7,196 bases of DNA from Oscillospiraceae bacterium (GCA_020025395.1 JAHHSE010000075.1:1-7196); one strand, 5' to 3'. Shown: positions 1-6,263, counted from the stretch's first letter. Notes: a model not told the origin generated them from the sequence alone. Translations and numbers: made by a program.

Positions 1-56
1 TGCAAAACAGCTTCTCCTTCACAACCGCCGTTCCAACAACTTCCCGATGAGACCTA

Positions 57-110
57 TCGGTTGGATTTCTCCTGTTGAGTGCACTGTCCAATATGTTTGA
101 CAAACCTACA
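57..110 (-). repeat. Insertion-sequence-like end, left copy (tip at 110, body to the left)
   Basis: This 54-bp stretch, read leftward from 110, matches 7143-7196 read rightward without gaps and with only 4 mismatches, all in the outer 18 bases. The tip reads TGTAGGTTTGTCAAAC and is followed by TATTGGACA, then the palindrome AGTGCACT (78-85) and an AGGAG sequence. A TGTA tip with a TTGGACA block some 20 bases in resembles the ends of IS3/IS150-group elements, as far as I recall that family. Under this reading the element body runs off the left edge. The part beyond the match (1-56) has another ribosome-binding-site-like AAGGAG, also reading leftward (14-19), but no recognisable transposase. 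That the sequence is repeated is seen directly; its identity as an IS is inference. Confidence 0.5.
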
Positions 111-258
111 GTTGCATAAAAAACTCCGCCCAGACAGAAACACCGCGCCTTGAGGGTTTCCCTCCGTAAAAGGGCAGTTTGAGCGCGCCGGGAGCCTCCG
201 CGCAAAACAGGGACCGGCTGTTACGGCTCCCTGTCCGGAAAATCCGCTCACTCAGCCT
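111..258. other. Intergenic stretch between the left repeat and tetR
   Basis: No credible gene is seen here. It holds the terminator of the TetR gene (204-234) and a second small perfect hairpin, GAGGG-ttt-CCCTC (152-164), which has no T-run and no assigned role. The open frame crossing it on the minus strand has no ribosome binding site and runs through both the terminator and the repeat, so it was not called. Confidence 0.5.
204..234 (-). terminator. Rho-independent terminator of the TetR gene
   Basis: On the minus strand, about 25 bases after the tetR stop, an ACAGGGA(g)CC arm pairs with GGTCCCTGT across a 9-base loop, with one bulged G. The T's at 207-204 follow directly. The stem is GC-rich and the T-run short, so termination may be incomplete. 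Confidence 0.65.
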
Positions 259-852
259 TCATCCCAAAAAGAGGACCCGAAAGGCCTCATAGTCATCCAG
301 CATCTTGGATGTTAAGGAATAGGAATACCCGGACAGCACCCAGTCGATCACCACGCCGCGGAAATGGATGTAACAGAACCGGGCCGCCCATTCGGGACTC
401 CTCCCCCTCAGACTTTCCTTGGATTTCCATGCCTTGGTGAAGCAGTCCACCATCACAGTCTGGATGAATCGGGTGGGGTCCAGCCGTACCCCGGCCTGGG
501 CATTGGAGAGACGCATCAGGTAATATTTGGCGGTCAGGGAGCCGCACTCCCGCTCCATAAAATCCCCATAGGCCCCCACTACGGTACGAAGACGCTCCAC
601 CGGCTCCTCCTCTCCCCGGCGCTCCAAAACCGTCTCCACATAGTGGTCCAAGGCCCCAAATCCTTTGGAGATCAAGGCGTCCTTGGAGGGAAAATGGTGG
701 TAGAAGGCCCCGGTGGTGATCTTTGCCCTTCCGCAGATGTCACGCACCGATACATTTTCATAGCCCCGGTCCCGCATCAGCTCCAATGCGGCCTGTAAAA
801 TGCGCTGTTCCGTCTGACGGCTCTGGGCTTTTCGGCGCTCACTGTAGTCCAT
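259..852 (-). CDS. TetR/AcrR-family transcriptional regulator
   Basis: A 197-residue DNA-binding repressor, the normal size for TetR proteins. The N-terminal domain (about residues 11-58) shows the family signature: a first helix ending in AALELMRDRGYENVSV, then the helix-turn-helix VRDICGRAKITTGAFYHHF (about 36-54) and the closing FPSKDAL. The C-terminal half (about 85-197) is the helical ligand and dimer domain, with the common pattern FRGVVIDWVLSGYSYSL near 164-180. The start at 852 is backed by an AAGGGGG ribosome binding site (866-860) seven bases upstream. The gene is divergent from degV and shares its control region, so it very probably represses itself and degV. The ligand cannot be read from the sequence. 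A fatty acid or acyl-CoA is a guess from the DegV neighbour; a drug-responsive role is equally open. Confidence 0.93.
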   Translation of the reverse strand: MDYSERRKAQSRQTEQRILQAALELMRDRGYENVSVRDICGRAKITTGAFYHHFPSKDALISKGFGALDHYVETVLERRGEEEPVERLRTVVGAYGDFMERECGSLTAKYYLMRLSNAQAGVRLDPTRFIQTVMVDCFTKAWKSKESLRGRSPEWAARFCYIHFRGVVIDWVLSGYSYSLTSKMLDDYEAFRVLFLG

Positions 853-864
853 CCCGCTTCCCCC

Positions 865-892
865 TTGACAATCCGTTTCCCTGTGTTATAAT
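865..892 (+). promoter_or_regulatory. Sigma-A promoter of the DegV gene
   Basis: TTGACA (865-870), a 16-base spacer and TATAAT (887-892) match the consensus in both hexamers. The predicted transcript start is near 899. The -35 overlaps the tetR ribosome binding site (860-866), and the whole promoter lies inside the tetR 5' leader. The -10 sits in the left arm of the operator palindrome. Confidence 0.85.
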
Positions 893-922
893 CATAACAT
901 AACTGTGTTATGTGATTATAAC
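885..922. promoter_or_regulatory. Probable TetR operator: nested palindromes over both -10 boxes
   Basis: There are two inverted repeats. The outer arms GTTATAATCA (885-894) and TGATTATAAC (913-922) are perfect 10-bp complements, and each contains one of the two opposing -10 boxes. An inner one, ACATAAC-TGT-GTTATGT (897-913), is a perfect 7+3+7 palindrome. Their centres differ by about 1.5 bp, so they may be two alternative or overlapping sites. TetR proteins usually bind palindromes of this size as one or two dimers. Occupancy here would block both promoters. Confidence 0.75.
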
Positions 923-943
923 TGATTGCAATCATTCTGTCAA
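915..943 (-). promoter_or_regulatory. Sigma-A promoter of the TetR gene
   Basis: On the minus strand TTGACA (943-938), a 17-base spacer and TATAAT (920-915) give a full consensus promoter. The predicted start is near 908, so the leader runs leftward across the entire degV promoter. The -10 box is part of the right operator arm, which fits autorepression. Confidence 0.85.
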
Positions 944-961
944 CGCCGGAAAGGAGCCTCC

Positions 962-1849
962 ATGAACCCACAGAAGATCGCCGTATTAACCGATTCCTGC
1001 GCCGATTTATCGCCGGCCCTGATTGGCTCTGCCCCTGTCTATGTGGTCCCTTTGAAGATCATCTGCCCGGATGGCGAATTCGATGATGGTGTATCCATTT
1101 TCTCCGGGGATATTTATGCCCGGCAGGCCGCCGGGCAGCTGCCCAAAACCTCTCTTCCGGACGGGGCGGCCATTGAGGCGGTCCTCCGCCGCATCCATGC
1201 CGACGGCTACGAAAAGGTCATTGCCATTCTCCTCTCCTCCGGTCTCTCCGGGACCTATAATATGGTACGGGTCCTGATTCCCGCCGTGACGGAAGCCGGG
1301 ATGGAGCTGAAGGTCTTCGACTCTCTCTCCGGCGCTTTGGGGGAAGGCTCTCTGGTCCTGCAAACCGTTCTGGATATCCAGTCCGGTATGTCCTGGGAGG
1401 AACTCACGGAGCGGCGCATCCCCACCCTGATTCGAAATACCTTCCCCTTCTTCTCTGTGGACACCCTGGAGTATCTCATGAAGGGCGGACGGATCGGAAA
1501 AATCTCCGCCCTGGCGGGGACCATGCTGAACATCAAGCCTCTCATCACCTTCTCGGAAGACGGTCAGCTGCAAAGCATTGCCAAGGTCCGGGGCCGAAAG
1601 GCAGTGGCGGACAAACTCCTCTCTCTGGTTCGGGAAAAGATCGGAGATCACAAACGTTACAACCTGATCGTGGCAAACGGCGGCGCCCCGGAGGAAATGG
1701 CGGAGCTGCGTGCCCGCATGGAACAGGAATTTCCCCACTATGAACACTTTTGGGAGGGGGAGATGGACGCCACCCTCAGCGTCTACATCGGCCCCGGTCC
1801 TCTGGGCGCGGGTGTCATTCTCCTGGATGACGAAACACCCTGCCTCTAA
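962..1849 (+). CDS. DegV-family fatty-acid-binding protein (FakB-like)
   Basis: A 295-residue cytoplasmic protein of usual DegV length. DegV proteins bind one long-chain fatty acid. Those acting as FakB present it to the kinase FakA, which makes acyl-phosphate for phospholipid synthesis. Visible motifs in order: LTDSCADL (9-16), KTSLP (62-66), LSSGLSGTY (91-99), VDTLEYLMKGGRI (166-178), the LNIKPLI segment (189-195) and a C-terminal GPGPLGAG (278-285), where many relatives have a His/Thr-containing form ending in GPG-LG. The ATG at 962 was preferred over an in-frame ATG at 926 because AAAGGAG (950-956) lies just upstream of it. The 926 start would place coding sequence over the tetR -35. No fakA is in the window, so the acyl-transfer role is inferred from the family. 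Confidence 0.93.
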   Translation: MNPQKIAVLTDSCADLSPALIGSAPVYVVPLKIICPDGEFDDGVSIFSGDIYARQAAGQLPKTSLPDGAAIEAVLRRIHADGYEKVIAILLSSGLSGTYNMVRVLIPAVTEAGMELKVFDSLSGALGEGSLVLQTVLDIQSGMSWEELTERRIPTLIRNTFPFFSVDTLEYLMKGGRIGKISALAGTMLNIKPLITFSEDGQLQSIAKVRGRKAVADKLLSLVREKIGDHKRYNLIVANGGAPEEMAELRARMEQEFPHYEHFWEGEMDATLSVYIGPGPLGAGVILLDDETPCL

Positions 1850-1897
1850 AACAGAAATGGAGCGTATCGAATTTCGATACGCTCCATTTCTATTTTG
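1847..1897. terminator. Bidirectional terminator between degV and mreB
   Basis: Perfect 18-bp arms (1853-1870 and 1874-1891) are separated by a 3-base loop. Short T-runs follow on both strands: TTTT at 1893-1896 on plus, and TTTT from 1851-1848 on minus. It lies just after the degV stop and about 60 bases after the mreB stop, so it can end both convergent transcripts. Confidence 0.9.
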
Positions 1898-1948
1898 CCT
1901 CGGACGGCAGGGGGCCGAAAGGTCCCGTTCCGAACCCGGAGAGCTTCC

Positions 1949-2974
1949 TCAGCCGTTCATCTGCTTCCGACGGGAGATGTTCATGGTGCCGTCCTGAAGC
2001 TCGGAGATCCAGTCCAGGCTTTTTCCGGTCCCATAAGCCACACAGGAGATGGCATCCTCCGCCACATGGGTGGCGATACCCGTGTGCTCCTCAATCAGCT
2101 TGTCAAACCCGGTGACCAGGCTTCCGCCGCCGGTCATCATAATGCCGTTGGTGGAGATGTCCGCCACCAGCTCAGGCGGGGTCCGCTCCAGCACCGAGTG
2201 AATGGCCTCCAGAATGCGGCTGGTAGGCTCCTCAAAGGCCTCGATCATCTCACTGGAGGTCACAGTAAACACACGGGGCAGACCGGTCATCAGACAGCGG
2301 CCCTTGATCTCCATGGTCCGCTCCTCCTCCAGGGGATAGACGGCGCCGATGGTGGTTTTCAGCTCCTCTGCGGTCCGCTCACCGATCAGGACATTGTGCT
2401 TTCTGCGGATGTATTTGACCACAGCCTCATCAAACTGGTCTCCCGCAATCTTGATGGAGCAGGATTCCACAATACCGGAAAGGGAGATCACCGCCACATC
2501 GGCGGTACCGCCGCCAATGTCCACGATCATGTGGCCATCCGGGCGGGTGATGTCAATTCCGGCACCGATGGCGGCGGCCAGAGGCTCCTCAATCAGATAG
2601 ACCCGGCGCGCCCCGGCCTGGATGCCGGCATCGATGACCGCGCGCTCTTCGACCTCTGTGATGCCGGAGGGAACACAGATAATCACCCGAGGCTTGATGA
2701 GACGGAAGGAGGTGATTTTTTTGATAAACTCCTTCAGCATCCGCTCTGTCATATCATAGTCAGAGATTACACCCTCCCGCAGGGGACGAATCGCCACAAT
2801 GTTACCAGGGGTGCGCCCAAGCATTTTTTGAGCATCTGTACCTACCTTGAGCAATTTCCCGCTGTTTTTATCAATGGCCACCACAGAGGGTTCCCGAAGA
2901 ACCACCCCTTTTCCACTGACATAGACCAGGATGGAGGCTGTGCCCAGGTCAATTCCGATATCTTTACTAAACAT
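1949..2974 (-). CDS. mreB: MreB/Mbl-type actin-like cell-shape protein
   Basis: A 341-residue bacterial actin homologue of typical length. It polymerises at the membrane and guides the elongation machinery that inserts peptidoglycan along the side wall. Actin-fold nucleotide motifs are clear: phosphate-1 GIDLGTAS (7-14), the segment LIEEPLAAAIGAG (127-139), phosphate-2 VDIGGGTADV (151-160) and adenosine motif MTGGGSLVTG (280-289). The stretch RTPGNIVAIRPLREGVISDY (54-73) and the MF start look closer to Mbl and MreBH than to classical MreB. Phosphate-2 has Ala where a second Thr is common. The start at 2974 follows a GAGGTG ribosome binding site (2986-2981). No mreC, mreD or RodA/PBP2 gene is adjacent, and it has its own promoter, so it is probably a stand-alone paralogue. 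mbl is the alternative name. Confidence 0.92.
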   Translation of the reverse strand: MFSKDIGIDLGTASILVYVSGKGVVLREPSVVAIDKNSGKLLKVGTDAQKMLGRTPGNIVAIRPLREGVISDYDMTERMLKEFIKKITSFRLIKPRVIICVPSGITEVEERAVIDAGIQAGARRVYLIEEPLAAAIGAGIDITRPDGHMIVDIGGGTADVAVISLSGIVESCSIKIAGDQFDEAVVKYIRRKHNVLIGERTAEELKTTIGAVYPLEEERTMEIKGRCLMTGLPRVFTVTSSEMIEAFEEPTSRILEAIHSVLERTPPELVADISTNGIMMTGGGSLVTGFDKLIEEHTGIATHVAEDAISCVAYGTGKSLDWISELQDGTMNISRRKQMNG

Positions 2975-3039
2975 ATGTTACACCTCAAAATTTTGTGTAT
3001 GATTCATTGTAGCCTGATGTCAGAACAATTATCCCATAT

Positions 3040-3068
3040 ATTATACTGGCTTTTTCGTCATTTTTCAA
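3040..3068 (-). promoter_or_regulatory. Sigma-A promoter of mreB
   Basis: On the minus strand TTGAAA (3068-3063), a 17-base spacer and TATAAT (3045-3040) form a near-consensus promoter about 65 bases upstream of the mreB ATG. The -35 sits only a few bases beyond the comF stop codon. No terminator separates comF from mreB, so readthrough from comF may add to this transcript. Confidence 0.8.
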
Positions 3069-3071
3069 TGT

Positions 3072-3734
3072 TTATTTCTTCCCCGTTCGAGCCAATGTGA
3101 GGCACCGCACCTCTATAGCCCCAAAGGTTCGGAGGATTCGGGCACATTCGGAGAGGGTGGAGCCGGTGGTGACCACATCATCCACCAGCAGCAGGGTCTT
3201 TCCCTCCACCCGGATTCCCTCCGCCATGGAATAAGCGTCCAGCACATTGGCCCGGCGCCGGGACACCCCTTCCTGTCCCGATTGGGCCGGGGTATGGCGG
3301 GTCTTTTCCAGGGTCCGCTCCACAGGAAGATCCAGCTGCCTCCCCACTTCCTCCGCCAGCAGCCGAGCCTGATCGTATCCCCGTTTCCGAAGCCGTTTTT
3401 CCGACAGAGGCACCCAGGTCACGCAGTCAAAGGCGATTTGAGGCCAGAGATCTTCCACCTCCTGGGCCATCAGGGTCCCAAAGGCTTTGGAATAGCCGGG
3501 ACAATTCTGAAATTTAAAACGGTGGACCGCCTCCCGTGTCCTCCCCTCATAGAAGAGCGGAGAGAGACAGCCGGCGGTAAATTCCGGCTGCTGCTCCCCC
3601 TGTCTGCCCAGTACCCAGGGCAGTTCCCTCTGACAGCCCTCGCAAAAAAGCTCCTCCCGCCTGTCCATCACCCTGTGGCAGAAAGGGCATTTCGGTGGAA
3701 AGAGCAAATCCAAAAGCCACTCTATGATTACCAT
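3072..3734 (-). CDS. comF: ComF-family phosphoribosyltransferase-like protein
   Basis: A 220-residue double-zinc-ribbon plus phosphoribosyltransferase-fold protein. ComF family members take part in handling incoming single-stranded DNA in naturally competent Bacillota, but many carriers are not known to be competent. Four zinc-binding cysteines appear as CPFC (16-19) and CEGC (31-34). The fold motifs follow: VPLSEKRLRKRGYDQA (108-123) and the PRPP-binding loop LLLVDDVVTTGSTL (181-194), with the acidic pair DD. The ATG at 3734 is used because a GGAAAGGGG sequence lies just upstream. The longer frame opening at 3773 would start right at a transcription terminator. The spacing from the HPr-like gene is about 105 bases. 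No promoter is visible between the terminator and the start. Confidence 0.9.
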   Translation of the reverse strand: MVIIEWLLDLLFPPKCPFCHRVMDRREELFCEGCQRELPWVLGRQGEQQPEFTAGCLSPLFYEGRTREAVHRFKFQNCPGYSKAFGTLMAQEVEDLWPQIAFDCVTWVPLSEKRLRKRGYDQARLLAEEVGRQLDLPVERTLEKTRHTPAQSGQEGVSRRRANVLDAYSMAEGIRVEGKTLLLVDDVVTTGSTLSECARILRTFGAIEVRCLTLARTGKK

Positions 3735-3773
3735 GTTTCCCCTTTCCGGAGGCCCCGCACGAACGCTCGGCAC

Positions 3774-3820
3774 AAAAAGACACCCTCCATGCAGGCAGGG
3801 CCTTGCGCACAGAGGGTGTC
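3774..3820 (-). terminator. Rho-independent terminator of the HPr-like gene
   Basis: On the minus strand GACACCCTC (3820-3812) pairs perfectly with GAGGGTGTC (3787-3779). A 24-base loop, itself partly foldable, lies between, and TTTTT (3778-3774) follows at once. It lies about 20 bases past the HPr-like stop and 40 bases before the comF start. Confidence 0.8.
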
Positions 3821-3832
3821 AAGCAAAATCGG

Positions 3833-3850
3833 ATGCGGGTTAACCCGCAT
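3833..3850. repeat. Perfect 18-bp palindrome across the HPr-like stop codon
   Basis: ATGCGGGTTAACCCGCAT is its own reverse complement, with the TAA stop in its centre. As RNA it would form a tight hairpin just after the last codons, upstream of the true terminator. It has no T-run, so it is not a terminator by itself. It could protect the 3' end or bind a dimeric protein, or be chance. Confidence 0.5.
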
Positions 3851-4082
3851 GGTTTTCCTGGCTGCGAGCGGCCTGCTCCAGACGGCGAATCACATACATC
3901 GAATCCGTGATCACCTTCACAGGCTTGGAAAAGTCCACGGAAAACAGGCCCAAAAAGGTCCGGGCATCCACCCGAAGCGCCTCATCCTGAGAGGCCAGAT
4001 AGACCGGCAGATCGGCATGACTGGCTAATTTCTGCAAGGCCTCCACCTCTGCCAGAGACTCGAATTTCACATCCATGACCAT
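3840..4082 (-). CDS. Small HPr-like protein lacking the active-site histidine
   Basis: An 80-residue protein, close to the 85-90 of HPr, the phosphocarrier of the sugar phosphotransferase system. The best match is the C-terminal half: VDARTFLGLFSVDFSKPVKV (38-57) corresponds to the helix and strand around the regulatory Ser46 of HPr, with Thr42 at the Ser position. The N-terminal half has no GIHARPA-type motif. The only histidine there (H22, in ASHADLP) is not in that context, so PEP-dependent phosphotransfer looks unlikely. The start at 4082 was chosen because AAGGAGG (4097-4091) is eight bases upstream; a second ATG lies at 4076 and a frame extension reaches 4112. The gene has its own promoter and terminator. 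It could be a regulatory HPr relative or simply an HPr-fold domain of unknown role. Confidence 0.75.
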   Translation of the reverse strand: MVMDVKFESLAEVEALQKLASHADLPVYLASQDEALRVDARTFLGLFSVDFSKPVKVITDSMYVIRRLEQAARSQENHAG

Positions 4083-4140
4083 TGTTACCGCCTCCTTGTG
4101 AAACCTTATCATGAATACTGTCAGGGCTTTTCACCCCGGT

Positions 4141-4160
4141 AAAAAGGGGAAATTCCCTTT
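4141..4160 (-). terminator. Possible attenuator hairpin in the HPr-like leader
   Basis: On the minus strand AAAGGG (4160-4155) pairs with CCCTTT (4148-4143) across six bases, and two more T's follow. It lies after the predicted transcript start (near 4165) and before the start codon. It would therefore either attenuate this gene's own transcript or stop readthrough from htpG. The stem is short and its A-T pairs overlap the T-run, so the call is weak. Confidence 0.35.
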
Positions 4161-4171
4161 CTTCATCTGGC

Positions 4172-4200
4172 AGTATACAACAGCTTTCCCCACATTTCAA
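4172..4200 (-). promoter_or_regulatory. Sigma-A promoter of the HPr-like gene
   Basis: On the minus strand TTGAAA (4200-4195), a 17-base spacer and TATACT (4177-4172) lie about 90 bases before the start codon. The resulting leader is about 83 bases long, unusually roomy for an 80-residue gene. Confidence 0.7.
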
Positions 4201-4224
4201 TATGCAGGTCAACCAATCTTTCGG

Positions 4225-4246
4225 GTTTCGTAAGGATTGTTTCGTA
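4225..4246. repeat. Tandem GTTTCGTA boxes upstream of the HPr-like promoter
   Basis: Two identical 8-bp boxes (4225-4232 and 4239-4246) lie 14 bp apart start to start. They sit about 25-46 bp upstream of the -35 of the HPr-like gene and just past the htpG stop. The position would suit an activator site, but there is no family match to name it. Confidence 0.3.
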
Positions 4247-4273
4247 GCATTTTACCGCAGGGCTTCTCCCGGT

Positions 4274-6190
4274 TTACTTCATGAGGCCGCAGACCAACTC
4301 TGTATAAGCCGCCGGGTCCTCCAGGGGAAGATCTGCCAGCAGGAGGGCCTGCCCATAGAGCAGTCTGGCATACCGCCCCGCCTTTTCCCGATCCTCCTCC
4401 ACGGCGGAGCGGAGGGCGGCAAAGGCCCCGGAATCCGGATTGAGCTCCAGAATCCGCTCCGCCTTCATCATGGGTCCGTTCTGCTCCAGCTTGGAGAAGT
4501 ATTTTTCCATCTCCAGACTCATGGGTCCGTCCGCGGTAAGGCAGACCGCCCCGCTTCTCAAAATCCTGGAGATTCGGACCTCCTTGACCCGGTCTCCCAG
4601 GGTCTCCTTGACAAAGTCCAGCACATCTCTGTTCTCCTCGGCCTTCCTGTCGGCGGCCTCCTTCTCCTCCTCCGTCTCAGGCAGGGCATCCTCCTCCGAG
4701 ACCGACTTAAAGGACTTGCCCTCCCACTCGCCAAGGGCATTCATCAAAAATTCATCCGCCTCGTCGGTGAGATAAAGGATCTCATAGCCCTTGTCCAGGA
4801 TCCGCTCGGACTGGGGCAGCTTGGCCGCCCGATCCACGCTTTCGGCGGAGACATAGTAGACATAGGGCTGATCCTCCTTCATCCGCTCCCCATACTCCGC
4901 CAAGGTGGTGAAGCCTTCCCCGGCAGAGGAGTGGAAGAGGAGCAGATCCTTCAGCAGCTCCTTGTGGGCGCCATAGTCGCTGACCACACCGTATTTAAGC
5001 TGCGTCCCAAAGGCGGTCCAGAAGCGTTCATACTTCTCCCGCTCGTTCTTCTGGAGCTTCATCAGCTCCGACTTGATCTTTTTCTCCAGATTGGAGGAGA
5101 TGATCTTCAGCTGTCTGTCATGCTGGAGAATCTCACGGCTGATGTTCAGAGAGAAGTCCTGGGAATCTACCACACCCTGCACAAAGCGGAAGTGGTCCGG
5201 GAGCAGGTCGGCGCACTTGTCCATAATAAGGACCCCGGAGGAGTAGAGCTGAAGCCCCTTCTGATACTCTCTGGTGTAAAAATCATAAGGGGCCTTGGCG
5301 GGGAGATAGAGCAGAGCCTTATACTCCACCTGTCCCTCCGCGCTGGTGTGAATCACCGCCAGAGGATCCTCCCAATCCCCAAATTTCTCCTTGTAGAAGC
5401 CGTTGTAGTCCTCCGGCTGAATCTCCCCTTTGGGTCTCTGCCACAGGGGGACCATGGAGTTGAGGGTGTCCAGAGAGGTGTAGGTCTCCCACTCCGGCTT
5501 CTCCTCCTCCCCCTCCTGCGCGGGGACTTCCTTTCTCCGGGAGTGCTCCATCTCCATCTGAATCGGGGTATGGATGTAGTCGGAGTATTTCTTGACAAGC
5601 GCGGCAATGGCTCCGGGGTCCAGATAGCGGTCGTAGGACTCCTCATCCTCTGTATTCTCCTTGATGTGGAGGACGATCTCCGTTCCAACGGTCTCCTTGT
5701 CACAGGGATTCAGCGTGTAGCCGTCCGCCCCGGCGGACTCCCACTGCCAGGCCTCCTCCGCTCCAAAGGCACGGGAGGTCACCGTAACCTTGTCCGCCAC
5801 CATAAAGGCGGAATAGAAGCCCACGCCAAACTGACCGATGATATCCACCCCTTCGGGGGACTTCTCCCCTTCCAAATCCTTCTTAAACTGGAAGGAGCCA
5901 CTCCTGGCAATGGTACCCAGATTGTTCTCCAGCTCCTCCTTGGTCATGCCAATGCCGTTGTCAGAGACCGTCAGGGTCCGAAGATCCCGATCCACCGCCA
6001 GACGGATGGCAAAATCCTTCCGCCGGACCTCCACGCTGTCGTCGGTCAGAGCCTTGTAAGCCAGCTTGTCCACCGCGTCACTGGCGTTGGAGATCAGCTC
6101 CCGGAGGAAGATCTCCTTGTGGGTATAAATGGAGTTGACCATCAGGTCCAGCAGCCGCTTCGATTCTGCCTTAAACTGTTTCTTTGCCAT
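4274..6190 (-). CDS. htpG: Chaperone protein HtpG (bacterial Hsp90)
   Basis: A 638-residue cytosolic ATP-dependent chaperone of usual bacterial length (about 620-640). The N-terminal GHKL ATPase domain has FLRELISNASDA (28-39; catalytic Glu31, Mg-binding Asn35), VSDNGIGM (75-82; nucleotide-binding Asp77) and the glycine-rich lid segment GQFGVGFYSAF (119-129). The middle domain carries FSLNISREILQ, which contains the conserved ATP-contacting arginine. An acidic segment rich in Glu and Lys and the C-terminal dimerisation domain follow. The ATG at 6190 has GGGAGG (6203-6198) seven bases upstream; a TTG at 6214 in the same frame lies upstream of that site and was rejected. It is transcribed alone, from a CIRCE-controlled promoter. 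No terminator is evident after its stop. Confidence 0.97.
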   Translation of the reverse strand: MAKKQFKAESKRLLDLMVNSIYTHKEIFLRELISNASDAVDKLAYKALTDDSVEVRRKDFAIRLAVDRDLRTLTVSDNGIGMTKEELENNLGTIARSGSFQFKKDLEGEKSPEGVDIIGQFGVGFYSAFMVADKVTVTSRAFGAEEAWQWESAGADGYTLNPCDKETVGTEIVLHIKENTEDEESYDRYLDPGAIAALVKKYSDYIHTPIQMEMEHSRRKEVPAQEGEEEKPEWETYTSLDTLNSMVPLWQRPKGEIQPEDYNGFYKEKFGDWEDPLAVIHTSAEGQVEYKALLYLPAKAPYDFYTREYQKGLQLYSSGVLIMDKCADLLPDHFRFVQGVVDSQDFSLNISREILQHDRQLKIISSNLEKKIKSELMKLQKNEREKYERFWTAFGTQLKYGVVSDYGAHKELLKDLLLFHSSAGEGFTTLAEYGERMKEDQPYVYYVSAESVDRAAKLPQSERILDKGYEILYLTDEADEFLMNALGEWEGKSFKSVSEEDALPETEEEKEAADRKAEENRDVLDFVKETLGDRVKEVRISRILRSGAVCLTADGPMSLEMEKYFSKLEQNGPMMKAERILELNPDSGAFAALRSAVEEDREKAGRYARLLYGQALLLADLPLEDPAAYTELVCGLMK

Positions 6191-6235
6191 GACAATGCCT
6201 CCCGATTCATTCAAAATGGTCCTGAGTCAGCGCTG

Positions 6236-6262
6236 TTAGCACTCTCTGTATATGAGTGCTAA
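6236..6262. promoter_or_regulatory. CIRCE operator (HrcA-binding site) of htpG
   Basis: TTAGCACTC (6236-6244), nine bases, then GAGTGCTAA (6254-6262): both arms match the CIRCE consensus exactly with the standard spacing. HrcA represses at this element, and GroEL-linked loss of HrcA activity on heat shock relieves it. It begins one base after the -10 box and covers the predicted transcript start, the classical repressing position. It is also in the leader RNA. Confidence 0.97.
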
Positions 6263-6263
6263 T

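Noticed and set aside
54..251. 65-codon minus-strand frame at the left edge
   Set aside because: It has no ribosome binding site, crosses the tetR terminator and ends within the IS-like repeat, and its protein has no recognisable family.
926..961. Longer start for the DegV protein at 926
   Set aside because: The added 12 residues overlap the tetR -35 and have no ribosome binding site, while AAAGGAG sits just before the ATG at 962 and the conserved fold begins right after it.
1895..3100. Plus-strand open frame of 401 codons opposite mreB
   Set aside because: It begins in the bidirectional terminator area and reads through the mreB promoter into comF. The composition is rich in His, Gly and Asp with no domain, so it is an antisense shadow of mreB.
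4201..4220. CtsR-like heat-shock box after htpG
   Set aside because: Only a single AGGTCAA half-match is present. The tandem heptad arrangement of CtsR sites is missing, and it lies downstream of htpG.
4202..6262. Plus-strand open frame of 686 codons opposite htpG
   Set aside because: It is longer than htpG itself but is a mirror of its codons, has no ribosome binding site, starts inside the HPr-like promoter region and runs through CIRCE. Its low-complexity Leu/Gly/Pro/His-rich composition is typical of an antisense shadow in GC-rich DNA.
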